Source of the DNA: Radiobacillus kanasensis
GTDB lineage: Bacteria > Bacillota > Bacilli > Bacillales > Amphibacillaceae
Reading direction: 5' to 3'
Length of the DNA: 64,000 nucleotides
Assembly: GCF_021049245.1 (NCBI RefSeq)
Contig: NZ_CP088020.1
Coordinates: 626,001-690,000 of the forward strand
In this document: positions 1 to 7,545 of the stretch, piece by piece
How the letters are laid out: each line of letters opens with the position of its first letter
Position numbering within the stretch: the stretch's first letter is position 1
Made by a program: the position numbers and the translations under genes
The notes under the pieces: generated by a model
The model's input: the letters and a program-made list of their open reading frames with translations, nothing else
Databases searched by the model: none
Told to the model about the DNA's origin: nothing

Positions 1-2
1 CA

Positions 3-572
3 GAAAGAGTGTTAATGAAAACGAAAAATGAAGACACGGTGCATAAAACAAGAGATGCGATCATGGAAGATCTAACACCATCGATCACCACAACGATGCA
101 TGACCTCTTTAACACAGATGTATATGAATTTTACTTTGATTGGAATTTACATAATAAGACAGGGATGTTTGTTGGAGTCATAGAGCAACCAGAAGATGTT
201 CAACAAATCAGCTTTGAGGGGCAGCAAAAACTAATGGAGGAAATAGACCTAATCAGTCACTCTGTGCAACGAACTCCTGATATAAACGAGTGTTATCAAA
301 TAAACGACCGAGCCTTTGTGAATGTTCGGGAGGGATTGTTAGTACCTATCGAAAAGGAACTCATCCGTTTAGGTCACGAAGAATTGTTGCTCCTGACCAA
401 AAGAAAGCTAGAAAAAAGCTTCTTGCACAACAACAGCCATTTTCAGAAAATATTACACCGGCGAATTGTTGACATCTTTGTAGACTGGAACTTTGAGCTC
501 GATAAGAGTGTCATTCTTATCATCACAAGCCCGACACAACAACCAATTCAATGGAAAAGGCAGGCTCAATAA
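3..572 (+). CDS. MpsC-family (DUF2294) protein, 5' end outside window
   Basis: The frame is open to the left edge, so the true start probably lies outside the window; the first visible start codon is a GTG at 9 without a clear ribosome binding site. What is seen is the back half of one DUF2294 repeat (MHDLFNTDVYEFYFDWN) followed by a second, complete-looking repeat ending in VDIFVDWNFELDKSVILIITS. DUF2294 proteins are now called the MpsC family, linked to Na+-translocating membrane-potential systems; two-repeat members are usually about 230-240 aa, which fits a missing N-terminus of some 50 aa. No membrane segment is visible. Function here is inferred from family only. The gene ends in an intrinsic terminator that overlaps its stop codon. 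Confidence 0.7.
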   Translation, partial: ERVLMKTKNEDTVHKTRDAIMEDLTPSITTTMHDLFNTDVYEFYFDWNLHNKTGMFVGVIEQPEDVQQISFEGQQKLMEEIDLISHSVQRTPDINECYQINDRAFVNVREGLLVPIEKELIRLGHEELLLLTKRKLEKSFLHNNSHFQKILHRRIVDIFVDWNFELDKSVILIITSPTQQPIQWKRQAQ

Positions 573-586
573 AAGAGCCTGCCTTT
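557..586 (+). terminator. Intrinsic terminator after the MpsC-family gene
   Basis: The arms AAGGCAGGCTC and GAGCCTGCCTT form a near-perfect hairpin with a 7-nt loop, followed by a short T run. The 5' arm lies inside the last codons of the gene. Confidence 0.85.
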
Positions 587-715
587 GTCGTTCATTCACC
601 CAACTTGGATAATCCAAGTCTATAAAAGTAACTTGCTAAGATTACATGTAAAAACCATTTATATGAAATGTTCATAAATTGCCGCGGTCTCTATTTTCCA
701 CCTGGTATTTTTAAG

Positions 716-819
716 CTACTACGTGTGAAACGTTAGTAGAAGAAAAACGAGTGAAGTTTTTCTCTGAACCTAAACGATGTAAGCCCTACCTCTCTTACAT
801 CCTTACGGCTCCGAAGCCG
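716..819. other. Run of four consecutive hairpins, possible structured RNA
   Basis: Four back-to-back inverted repeats are visible: CTACTACGT/ACGTTAGTAG (716-739), AGAAAAAC/GTTTTTCT (741-763), GATGTAAG/CTTACATC (776-801) and CGGCT-CCGA-AGCCG (806-819). The short open frame across 751-936 has no ribosome binding site and no protein-like composition. I do not recognise a known RNA family. The strand is unknown. It could be a structured non-coding RNA or the remains of a repeat element. Confidence 0.35.
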
Positions 820-826
820 ATCCAGT

Positions 827-1039
827 GTGAATTAAGTTATGCTAAAAATAAAGCAGAAAAGCCAGTATTTTTATCATTGTCTGTCATTCAAGTCACTTCT
901 ATGGCGAAGTTAAACCCTTATTATACAGGCTTTTAATTATTTGTCAAGGTATGATCGTTACAAGGTCCGCGTTGGAAGTGATTTTGGATTAGTGGTATAG
1001 TTTGGACAAAGTTAGAATGAATAGGAGGAACGAGACTAT
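827..1039. other. Intergenic, nothing recognised apart from the HAD gene RBS
   Basis: Between the hairpin run and the HAD gene I see no gene or repeat. The stretch ends with the ribosome binding site AATAGGAGGAACG for the gene starting at 1040. Confidence 0.5.
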
Positions 1040-1771
1040 ATGGCCATCAAATTAATAGCACTCGATATGGATGGAACCTTACTAAATAAAGACAATCAAG
1101 TATCGGAACAAAATAAGAGCGCCATAGCTAAAGCCCGTGAATTAGGGGTGGAAGTCGTGCTGTCGACAGGGAGACATATTAGCACCTGTAAGCCAATTGC
1201 AGATGAGTTGCTTCTATCTTCTTATCTTATTACAGTTAATGGAAGCGAGATTTGGACGACAGAAGGCGAATTAGTAGAGCGTCAACCACTAGGCCTGGAA
1301 TCTATAAAGCGTCTCATCGAATTACATAAAGAGCATCAAACGGGTCTGTGGATGACATCAACGGAACAAGTATGGAGAGAGGAAATACCAGATCAGTTAG
1401 AGGAGATTTTATGGTTGAAATTTGGGTTTAATCTAAAGGATGAAACTCACCGAGATCTCATTTGGAAGGAACTCGAAAAGGATCCACAATTTGAGTTGAG
1501 TAACTCTAGTCCAACGAATATAGAAGTTAATGCGATAGGAATTAACAAAGCAACCGCATTGGAGAAGGTATGTAACCGTTTAGGTATTACGCTAGAAGAG
1601 GTCATGACTGTCGGGGACAGCCTAAATGACATAAAAATGATTAAGGAAGCAGGATTAGGAATTGCGATGGAGAATGCACAACCTGCTGTGAAAAAAGCTG
1701 CGGATTGGGTAACAGGTCACCATGATCAATCTGGTGTGGCACAGGCCATTGAAAAATGGGTCCTACAATAG
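1040..1771 (+). CDS. HAD-superfamily Cof-type sugar/nucleotide phosphatase
   Basis: This is a cytoplasmic HAD hydrolase of the Cof (IIB cap) group, which dephosphorylates small phosphorylated metabolites; the true substrate is unknown. Motif I is LIALDMDGTLL at residues 4-14 (nucleophile Asp9, general acid Asp11), motif II is the Thr in VLSTGRH, motif III the Lys in GINKATAL, and motif IV is VGDSLNDIKM near residue 190. At 243 aa it is shorter than the usual 265-290 aa, the cap region being compact. The start has a good site, AGGAGGAACG. The GNAT gene follows after 12 nt, so the two are likely co-transcribed. Confidence 0.9.
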   Translation: MAIKLIALDMDGTLLNKDNQVSEQNKSAIAKARELGVEVVLSTGRHISTCKPIADELLLSSYLITVNGSEIWTTEGELVERQPLGLESIKRLIELHKEHQTGLWMTSTEQVWREEIPDQLEEILWLKFGFNLKDETHRDLIWKELEKDPQFELSNSSPTNIEVNAIGINKATALEKVCNRLGITLEEVMTVGDSLNDIKMIKEAGLGIAMENAQPAVKKAADWVTGHHDQSGVAQAIEKWVLQ

Positions 1772-1783
1772 GAGGCGGATCAT

Positions 1784-2290
1784 ATGGGGAGAGTTGTTAC
1801 TACATCTGAGCGGTTGCAGCTTCGAAAAATGGTTCAGGATGATGTAGATTACTTGCAGGAAATATTCGCAGATCCGATTGCGATGCATTATTATCCTGCG
1901 ACAAAAAATATAGAAGAAACGAAGCGGTGGATTGACTGGACGAAGGAAAACTATAGCAAATATAATATTGGCCTTTGGATGGTAGAGGATAAGGAAACGA
2001 GCTCCTTCCTAGGTCAATGTGGCCTCGTTCCACAAAAAGTAGACGGAGAAGTGAGAATCGAAGTTGGTTATTTGTTCAAACGCTCGGTATGGGGCAATGG
2101 TTTTGCAACAGAAGCTGCCCAAGCTTGCTTGAATTATGGAAAGAGTCATTTAGACATTTCGGAATTCATCTCTCTCATCGATGTCGAAAACACTCCGTCT
2201 ATCAAAGTAGCGGAACGAATTGGGATGACGTATGAAAAAAAGATCGAAAAATGGGACAAGGACATAGCTGTATATTCCATTCGTTTGTAG
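1784..2290 (+). CDS. GNAT acetyltransferase, RimJ/RimL-like
   Basis: A GNAT-fold N-acetyltransferase that uses acetyl-CoA. It has the RimJ/RimL layout: TSERLQLRKM at the N-terminus, the motif A region EVGYLFKRSVWGNGFATEAAQACLNY (Q/RxxGxG/A acetyl-CoA loop as VWGNGFA) and NTPSIKVAERIGM near the C-terminus. Typical substrates are ribosomal-protein N-termini or small amines, but this one is unassigned. It starts 12 nt after the HAD phosphatase stop with an AGGAGG site, so the two form an operon. Its end faces the DUF2164 gene tail to tail. Confidence 0.88.
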   Translation: MGRVVTTSERLQLRKMVQDDVDYLQEIFADPIAMHYYPATKNIEETKRWIDWTKENYSKYNIGLWMVEDKETSSFLGQCGLVPQKVDGEVRIEVGYLFKRSVWGNGFATEAAQACLNYGKSHLDISEFISLIDVENTPSIKVAERIGMTYEKKIEKWDKDIAVYSIRL

Positions 2291-2295
2291 GGAGT

Positions 2296-2526
2296 TTACT
2301 TTTCTAGTTCAAAGATGTCCTCTAACTTCTCTTGTAGGAAAGTATGGGCATCACGAACACCAATGTTGTAAATGAGGGGAGCAAGGTCCTTCATGAAGAA
2401 ATCTAATACTAAAAAAGCGGCTAATTCTCCGAGTTCCTCTCCACGCTCTTCTAAGAAATAGGTTTGAATAAGACTGGTCATTTCTTTTTTCTCGGCATCG
2501 GTTAATGGAATAGCTGGTTTCATCAT
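2296..2526 (-). CDS. DUF2164 family protein
   Basis: A 76-aa cytoplasmic protein that matches the DUF2164 pattern: an N-terminal helix (LTDAEKKEMTSLIQTYF), the GEELGELAAFLVLDFFMKDL core and the conserved IYNIGVRDA motif near the C-terminus. The function of the family is not known. It is monocistronic, has an AAGGAGA site before the start codon and ends 6 nt from the convergent GNAT gene with no terminator visible between them. Confidence 0.85.
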   Translation of the reverse strand: MMKPAIPLTDAEKKEMTSLIQTYFLEERGEELGELAAFLVLDFFMKDLAPLIYNIGVRDAHTFLQEKLEDIFELEK

Positions 2527-2688
2527 ACATTCTCCTTTCTTGGTTATTTTAAGTATAAAGGAGATAGGCTCTGTGTGAAAGAAGGGCCTTAGTATAATAG
2601 TTGCGATTCTGATTATAATGCGATAGCCTTTATCTTAAGAATAGGATAAAAAGAATCAGAAATAGATAGAAGTTAAGGAGGCTAACCT

Positions 2689-3177
2689 ATGTTTAAAAAA
2701 CTATTTGGTAAAAATGATGCTCCTAAAGAGGAAAAAGTAGTGGCACCTGTATCTGGGAAGGTTGTACCATTATCAGAAGTTCCAGACCCTACATTTTCGG
2801 AAAAAATGATGGGCGATGGAGTGGCGATTATTCCAAGTGAGGGAAAAATCGTTTCTCCGGTAGATGGGAAAATCCTGCAAGTATTTCCGACGAAGCATGC
2901 GGTCGGAATTGAATCGAAAGCAGGAGTCGAATACCTCATTCATATCGGATTAGAAACCGTATCTTTAAATGGGGAAGGCTTTGAAGCACACGTAAGTCAA
3001 GGAGACAAGGTTTCATCAGGGGACCCGTTAATTACAGTTGACCTGGATATCATTTCTGAGAAAGCCTCATCCACTATTACTCCCATTGTGATTACGAATG
3101 AAGTTTCCAACATAGAAAGCTATACAGATCAAGAAGCTAAACATGGAGAAACAGTTGTATTAAATATCACAAAATAA
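2689..3177 (+). CDS. Free-standing PTS glucose-type EIIA component
   Basis: A 162-aa EIIA-Glc/Crr-family protein, the phospho-carrier that passes phosphate from HPr to an EIIBC sugar permease and can also regulate. It shows VVAPVSGKVVPLSEVPDPTFSEKMMGDG at the N-terminus, then FPTKHAVGIES, then VEYLIHIGLETVSLNGEGF, which holds the phosphorylatable His in the LIHIGLET motif with the second His in KHA. The DNA has the layout of the B. subtilis stand-alone YpqE protein rather than a fused PTS domain. Start follows TAAGGAGG. No EIIBC gene is nearby, so its partner permease is elsewhere. Confidence 0.92.
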   Translation: MFKKLFGKNDAPKEEKVVAPVSGKVVPLSEVPDPTFSEKMMGDGVAIIPSEGKIVSPVDGKILQVFPTKHAVGIESKAGVEYLIHIGLETVSLNGEGFEAHVSQGDKVSSGDPLITVDLDIISEKASSTITPIVITNEVSNIESYTDQEAKHGETVVLNITK

Positions 3178-3202
3178 TTTAATCAAACGATTAATTAAAA
3201 GA

Positions 3203-3224
3203 AAGGAGCCCTAGCAGGCTCCTT
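3203..3224. terminator. Bidirectional terminator between EIIA and mreBH
   Basis: AAGGAGCC, a 6-nt loop and GGCTCCTT form a perfect 8-bp hairpin with T-rich sequence on both strands, exactly between two convergent genes. Confidence 0.85.
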
Positions 3225-3227
3225 CTC

Positions 3228-4235
3228 TTATTTCGCGGCTTTTTGCAATTTGTTAATCATTTTGATAGCGCGACCAGTTCCAATAGCCACAGACTCTAGT
3301 GGTTGTGGGGCAATGTGAACAGGTACGTGTAATTCTTCTGCTAACCATTGCTGCATGCCTTTCAATAAAGCACCGCCACCAGTTATGGTCACTCCGTGAT
3401 CTACGATGTCTCCACTTAATTCTGGTGGACAGTTTTCTAGTGTGGCATGGATGGTTTCTAGGATAGATTCCAAGGATTCTTTAATGGCTTCCTGTACTTG
3501 TGTAGAAGTGACCGTTATCGTTTTGGGTAAACCTGTCACTAAGTCTCTACCACGAACATCCATGGATTCTTCTTTGTGATCAATTAAAGCATAACCGATT
3601 TCCATCTTGAGGTTTTCGGCTGTTCTTTCTCCAATTAAAATATTGTAATGTTTACGGATGTATTGAATAATCTCTTCATCCATTTTGTCTCCACCTGTTC
3701 TTACTGATCGGCAGGATACAACACCGCCGAAGGAAATAATCCCAACCTCGCTCGTTCCGCCTCCGATATCAACAATCACATTGGCGACAGGCTCGTCCAC
3801 TGGTAAATCTGCTCCAATGGCAGCAGCAACCGGTTCTTCAATGAGGTGTACTTCTTTTGCTCCATAGCTTTTAACCGCGTTATGTATAGCTCTTCTTTCA
3901 ACGGTTGTACTGCCGGACGGTGTACAAACAACAACAGTCGGTTTGCGCATGGATACACCGACTTTCTTACTAACTTTCTTTAAAATTTCTCTAAGCATTT
4001 GAGCTGTTATATCATAGTCAGCGATCACTCCATCCTTAAGCGGACGAATCGGTATAATATTCCGTGGTGTCTTTCCAACCATTTCCTTTGCTTCCGTACC
4101 TACTGCGACAACGCTTTTCGTTTTCGTATCAATCGCTACGACAGAGGGTTCATTTAAGACAATTCCCTTAGCTTTCGTATAAACAAGTATATTGGCTGTG
4201 CCAAGATCTATTCCAATTTCTGCATTTGCAAACAT
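3228..4235 (-). CDS. mreBH: MreBH, actin-like cell-shape protein
   Basis: A 335-aa actin-fold protein that polymerises under the membrane and directs cell-wall synthesis (in B. subtilis MreBH guides LytE). The ATP-binding motifs of MreB are all there: [14 protein letters not shown] at the start, [34 protein letters not shown] and TGGGALLKG. Residues such as [15 protein letters not shown] and [19 protein letters not shown] read closest to MreBH, not MreB or Mbl, and the length equals B. subtilis MreBH. The start at 4235 has a strong TTGGAGGAGCG site; an in-frame ATG at 4262 lies upstream of that site and is not used. It stands alone, without mreCD. Confidence 0.93.
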   Translation of the reverse strand: MFANAEIGIDLGTANILVYTKAKGIVLNEPSVVAIDTKTKSVVAVGTEAKEMVGKTPRNIIPIRPLKDGVIADYDITAQMLREILKKVSKKVGVSMRKPTVVVCTPSGSTTVERRAIHNAVKSYGAKEVHLIEEPVAAAIGADLPVDEPVANVIVDIGGGTSEVGIISFGGVVSCRSVRTGGDKMDEEIIQYIRKHYNILIGERTAENLKMEIGYALIDHKEESMDVRGRDLVTGLPKTITVTSTQVQEAIKESLESILETIHATLENCPPELSGDIVDHGVTITGGGALLKGMQQWLAEELHVPVHIAPQPLESVAIGTGRAIKMINKLQKAAK

Positions 4236-4370
4236 CACAAGCGCTCCTCCAATGATGAACATTTTTCCTATTCATAGCATTTCTCAAAATGGAATATATT
4301 TATGGGGGTGAGGAGGTAGTAAATGTTGGAAAGTGTAAAATTATATCGAAAGAACTAGAATAGAAGCATT

Positions 4371-4511
4371 AGGAAGCGAAGCGGGTTTATCGAGGTCTCA
4401 CCGCTGAGTAGGGTCTATAAGTGAGTTATAGGAGAACTGTAAGACGTTCTTATCTAGCCTGCAAAACTGAACTGGAGCTGGACGTGGCTGTTGATACATG
4501 TTATCCACACA
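4371..4511 (-). repeat. Dispersed intergenic repeat, copy A
   Basis: Read on the minus strand it begins GTGTGGATAAC, continues with AGCCACGTCCAGCTCCAG and ends with CGCTTCGCTTCCTAA. The same three blocks in the same order occur at 12118-12276 and 21323-21504. The outer end on this copy contains a perfect DnaA box, TTATCCACA, at 4501-4509 on the plus strand. The interior differs between copies. It is non-coding and resembles a repeat common in Bacillaceae genomes; I cannot name it. Confidence 0.6.
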
Positions 4512-4534
4512 TAGCTAATTTTATAATTTCCTGC

Positions 4535-4575
4535 TAAGCAATAAAAAAGCAGTAGCTTGGACTACTGCTTCAAGT
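4535..4575 (-). terminator. Terminator of the DUF2639 gene
   Basis: On the minus strand AAGCAGTAG, a 6-nt loop and CTACTGCTTTTTTATT form a 9-bp stem followed by a T run, just after the DUF2639 stop codon. Confidence 0.85.
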
Positions 4576-4579
4576 TGAA

Positions 4580-4711
4580 TTAATTTTTCTTTTCGTCTAA
4601 TAGGTTTGCAAGTACGTGAGCCTTGTATTTCTCAATATAACGCCCTTCGTGAGTTCGTACACCTAGACTTTTTAATTCTTCCACATACCAACCTTTACTT
4701 CCTACGTGCAT
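4580..4711 (-). CDS. DUF2639 family small protein (YflJ-like)
   Basis: A 43-aa protein too short for ordinary gene callers. It starts MHVGSKGWYVEELKSLGV and continues with RYIEKYKAHVLANLL, the conserved signature of the DUF2639 family (B. subtilis YflJ: GSKGWYV...L...G, then Y-K-HVL-NLL). Start at 4711 is chosen because AAGGGAAGG lies 9 nt upstream; an in-frame ATG at 4720 sits almost on that site. A good terminator follows. The function of the family is unknown. Confidence 0.8.
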   Translation of the reverse strand: MHVGSKGWYVEELKSLGVRTHEGRYIEKYKAHVLANLLDEKKN

Positions 4712-4933
4712 TCCTATCATCCTTCCCTTTGATTTTTCGTGCCCATTTTAACATCTCAACCTTTATAACGAAAGTGATTTACATATACTATGAATATGGG
4801 AGAAAAACGTTCTTCATGACAAGGAAAAGGTTCGTATAAATAAAAACGTATATCAAATAGGGAGTAGTTCCTCTCTTTAGGCGTGATCACTCCTATTAGG
4901 AAGTATTTGCTTAAGCTTTCGATGATGATTTCT

Positions 4934-4942
4934 TGTTATAAT
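4934..4942 (+). promoter_or_regulatory. Extended -10 promoter of the DUF1992 gene
   Basis: TGTTATAAT matches an extended -10 element (TGN-TATAAT) about 30 nt before the start codon at 4973. A TTGCTT is present upstream but at 24 nt is too far for a normal -35, so the extended -10 probably carries the promoter. Confidence 0.5.
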
Positions 4943-4972
4943 GAAAGAAAGCATACGAAAGGGGCTGGACTT

Positions 4973-5347
4973 ATGGATTTTGTAACGTTGATGGCAGAAG
5001 AAAAGATTAAAAAAGCCATATCCGAAGGAAAGCTTGATAATTTGGAAGGGAAAGGTAAGCCGCTAAAGCTAGAAGATTTATCTTCGATTCCAGAGGATAT
5101 GCGAACTAGTTATTTAATGATGAAAAACTCCGGTTATTTACCAGAAGAGGTTAAATTAAATAAAGAGCTTGTCCAATTGCGGGAGCTCATCCGTTGCTGT
5201 GAAGATCCGGACCAGCTTGCGGAACACAAAAAAAGATTGTCTGAAAAAGAAATGCACTATGATATGTTGATGGAGAAGCGAAAGCTAAATAGTTCCACTG
5301 CTTTCAAACGATATTCAGGAAAAATTCGAAATAGATTAGGGCTCTAA
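4973..5347 (+). CDS. DUF1992 (DnaJ homologue C28-type) protein
   Basis: A 124-aa cytoplasmic protein with the DUF1992 signature: AEEKIKKAISEGKLDNLEGKGKPL near the N-terminus, then MRTSYLMMKNSGYLPEEV, then a charged helical C-terminus. The same conserved domain is found in the eukaryotic DNAJC28 protein; bacterial members have no known function. The start at 4973 has GAAAGGGG upstream and gives the usual family N-terminus; an upstream in-frame start at 4883 would add 30 residues that include the promoter -10. A terminator follows. Confidence 0.88.
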   Translation: MDFVTLMAEEKIKKAISEGKLDNLEGKGKPLKLEDLSSIPEDMRTSYLMMKNSGYLPEEVKLNKELVQLRELIRCCEDPDQLAEHKKRLSEKEMHYDMLMEKRKLNSSTAFKRYSGKIRNRLGL

Positions 5348-5376
5348 CACTCTGCGGCAACAAACGTGGAGTGTTT
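5346..5376 (+). terminator. Terminator after the DUF1992 gene
   Basis: AACACTCTGCG pairs with CGTGGAGTGTT (11 bp with two G-U pairs) and is followed by TTTTTC. Confidence 0.8.
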
Positions 5377-5436
5377 TTTCTTTTCAAAAGCGGCAGCATG
5401 GTATAATGATAAAAAGAGAAAAAAGGGGAGACGAAG

Positions 5437-6156
5437 GTGCGTAGTTTATGGATTTATGTATATGCGGCCTTTTGCATTATGCGAAGTGTACCGAAGTTAT
5501 TAAGAATTGATAAAAGGGCGGAATCTGTTCCCTCTGAAAAACGAGATGTTTTTGTATTTGAAACTCCGAAAACCGTATCTCAAAAAGTTTTTAAAAAAAC
5601 CGGTTCTACGATTGAAGTTGTTGGAAAAGAACATTTGCCAGAAGGGCCGGCTTTATTTGTAGCCAATCATCAAGGTTTATTTGATATCCCTGTTTTGCTA
5701 GGATATTTAGGCAAACCTATTGGCTTTATAGCAAAAGAAGAAATTAAAAAAATTCCAGTTATCCCGAACTGGATGATAAGAATACATTGTGTGTTTCTGA
5801 ATCGTAAGGACCGCCGGGGTGCTGTTCAAGTCATCAATGACGGAATTGACAATTTAAAGGCAGGTCATTCCATGGTGATTTTTCCTGAAGGGACAAGAAG
5901 TCGCAGTTCGAAGGTCCATGAATTTAAACCGGGTAGTTTACGTCTCGGGACGAAGTCTGGTGTTCCCATTGTGCCGGTCGCCATTAATGGAACGTATAAA
6001 ATGATGGAAGAGAAAAACGGCAAGCTTCAAGGAACACATATTCAGTTAACGATATGTAATCCTATAACGCCGGAACAGTACCAAGGTTTGAAAAATAGCG
6101 AACTTGCAGTACAAATTCAGCATACGATCGAAGCGGCAATCCTACCAAACCAATAA
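5437..6156 (+). CDS. 1-acyl-sn-glycerol-3-phosphate acyltransferase (PlsC family)
   Basis: Membrane-associated acyltransferase that makes phosphatidic acid from lysophosphatidic acid in phospholipid synthesis. The catalytic HX4D box is NHQGLFDIP near residue 78, and the second block is IFPEGTRSRS near residue 148, which binds the glycerol phosphate. An N-terminal hydrophobic segment (LWIYVYAAFCIM) anchors it. At 239 aa it has the normal length. The GTG at 5437 follows AAAAGGGGAG; a TATAAT at 5402-5407 lies just upstream. The next gene, SRAP, follows after 20 nt and may be read through. Confidence 0.93.
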   Translation: MRSLWIYVYAAFCIMRSVPKLLRIDKRAESVPSEKRDVFVFETPKTVSQKVFKKTGSTIEVVGKEHLPEGPALFVANHQGLFDIPVLLGYLGKPIGFIAKEEIKKIPVIPNWMIRIHCVFLNRKDRRGAVQVINDGIDNLKAGHSMVIFPEGTRSRSSKVHEFKPGSLRLGTKSGVPIVPVAINGTYKMMEEKNGKLQGTHIQLTICNPITPEQYQGLKNSELAVQIQHTIEAAILPNQ

Positions 6157-6176
6157 GTTTTATAGGAGGTGTAAGG

Positions 6177-6842
6177 ATGTGTGGACGGTTTACCCTTCAC
6201 GCAAGTAAAGAGGAATTATTTGATCAGTTTGAATTGGATCAGCTTTTTGAAGAGTTTGAACCTAGGTATAATATTGCACCAGGGCAGCGAGTTTTGGCGA
6301 TTATTCATGATGGGAATAAAAGACGAGCAGGCTATCTTAAGTGGGGTCTCGTACCAGGATGGGCAAAGGATCCTAAGATTGGTTATAAAATGATAAACGC
6401 ACGAAGTGAATCTGCTCATCAAAAACCGAGTTTTAAACAATTATTGTCGAGCAAGCGCTGCTTAATCATCGCGGATAGCTTTTATGAATGGAAGCGGGAT
6501 GAAAAGGGAAAGCAACCGAAGCGAATTGCTCCTAAAAATAGAAAACTGTTCGCTTTTGCTGGTCTCTGGGATAAGTGGACTAATGATGAGGAGGAGCTTT
6601 TCACTTGTACGATTCTAACGCAAGATGCAAATGACTTTATGAAAGACATACATGACCGTATGCCAGTCATCCTCCCGAAGGAAAAGGAAGCGGAATGGCT
6701 AGAGCCGAAGAAGTGGACTCTGCAAGAGGCCAGTCATTTTCTAGCTCAGGTAGGCATGGAGGACCTAGAGGCATACAATGTGAGTCCCTATGTGAACGCT
6801 GCTAGGAATGAAGGAGAAGCGTGTATTGAACCATTGATATAG
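6177..6842 (+). CDS. SRAP-domain abasic-site processing protein (YedK/HMCES family)
   Basis: A 221-aa SOS-response-associated peptidase-type protein. Members cleave off their Met and use Cys2 to form a stable thiazolidine link with abasic sites in single-stranded DNA. All key blocks are present: MCGRFTL (Cys2), NIAPGQ, WGLVPGWAKD, INARSES, DSFYEWK and HDRMPV with the catalytic His and Glu regions. The start is set by TAGGAGGTG and by the need for Cys at position 2. No LexA box is visible directly upstream; it may be co-transcribed with the PlsC gene. Confidence 0.94.
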   Translation: MCGRFTLHASKEELFDQFELDQLFEEFEPRYNIAPGQRVLAIIHDGNKRRAGYLKWGLVPGWAKDPKIGYKMINARSESAHQKPSFKQLLSSKRCLIIADSFYEWKRDEKGKQPKRIAPKNRKLFAFAGLWDKWTNDEEELFTCTILTQDANDFMKDIHDRMPVILPKEKEAEWLEPKKWTLQEASHFLAQVGMEDLEAYNVSPYVNAARNEGEACIEPLI

Positions 6843-6854
6843 TGCCTGTCACGC

Positions 6855-6886
6855 CCCAACATTTGTCGAATTCGACAAATGTTGGG
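6855..6886. repeat. Perfect 32-bp palindrome in a REP-like element
   Basis: CCCAACATTTGTCGAA is followed directly by its exact reverse complement, giving a 32-bp perfect palindrome centred on GAATTC. It is flanked by GTGCCTGTCACGCC on the left and by GGCGTTTTTTT on the right, so it could also act as the terminator of the SRAP gene. The flank GTGCCTGTCAC recalls interspersed palindromes I have seen in other Bacillaceae. Confidence 0.7.
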
Positions 6887-6993
6887 ACGAGACTAGGCGT
6901 TTTTTTATGAAAAAATTTAAGAAAGTATGTAGCCCTTCTCAAACTTTTTCTCGTCTATTACTACGGAAGCAAAAGGAAAGGGGGGAGAGGATC

Positions 6994-7545
6994 ATTCATG
7001 AGGAGCGACTCATAAAGAAAATTTTAGCTGGTAACCAACAGGCAATGCGAGTCCTCATTGAAACATACAGGCAGCATGTCTTTAACATTACGTACAGTGT
7101 ATTACGTGATCCTCAGGAAGCGGAGGACATCGCTCAAGAGACTTTTATTAAATTGATGGATGCTCTCCCCACCTATCAATTCCAAGGTTTCAAGACATGG
7201 TTAGGGAAGATAGCTCTAAACAAAGCCATTGATTACAAGCGTAAAAAGCAACGGGCAAAAGAGGATCTTATATATTCTGAAAAGGAATTTGCAATTCCAA
7301 CGATGGGTAGTACAGAAGATCAGGTCGTCGATCACTTTATTCGGAGGAGAGTCCGGGATGCCATCGGAGAATTGCCAGAAACTTTAAGGCTGGCGGTTTG
7401 GTATTACTACATAGAGGATCTATCTTATCAGGAAATCTCTAAAAAACTAAGCATTGAGGAATCAACTGTAAAAATGAGGCTTTACCGAGCACGAAAGTGG
7501 ATGAAAACGAATTGGAAGGAGGAGGATTTTTCATGGAACACGTAA
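6994..7545 (+). CDS. ECF-type RNA polymerase sigma factor
   Basis: A sigma-70 family ECF regulator. Region 2 reads HVFNITYSVLRDPQEAEDIAQETFIKLMDAL with the DAEDxxQETF-type core binding motif; region 4 reads LRLAVWYYYIEDLSYQEISKKLSIEESTVKMRLYRARKWMK, the promoter -35 reading helix-turn-helix. The only upstream ATG (6907) directly follows the terminator T run and has no ribosome binding site. The strong site AAAGGGGGGAG at 6978-6987 instead points to an ATT at 6994 (or ATC at 6991), a rare start codon. The gene overlaps the anti-sigma gene by 13 nt and heads a four-gene operon. Confidence 0.88.
   Translation: MHEERLIKKILAGNQQAMRVLIETYRQHVFNITYSVLRDPQEAEDIAQETFIKLMDALPTYQFQGFKTWLGKIALNKAIDYKRKKQRAKEDLIYSEKEFAIPTMGSTEDQVVDHFIRRRVRDAIGELPETLRLAVWYYYIEDLSYQEISKKLSIEESTVKMRLYRARKWMKTNWKEEDFSWNT

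Noticed and set aside
751..936. Plus-strand 61-codon frame in the first gap
   Set aside because: No ribosome binding site, overlaps four hairpins, and no protein-like pattern.
4606..4839. Plus-strand frame over the DUF2639 gene
   Set aside because: It is antisense to the DUF2639 gene, whose residues are conserved and which has its own terminator.
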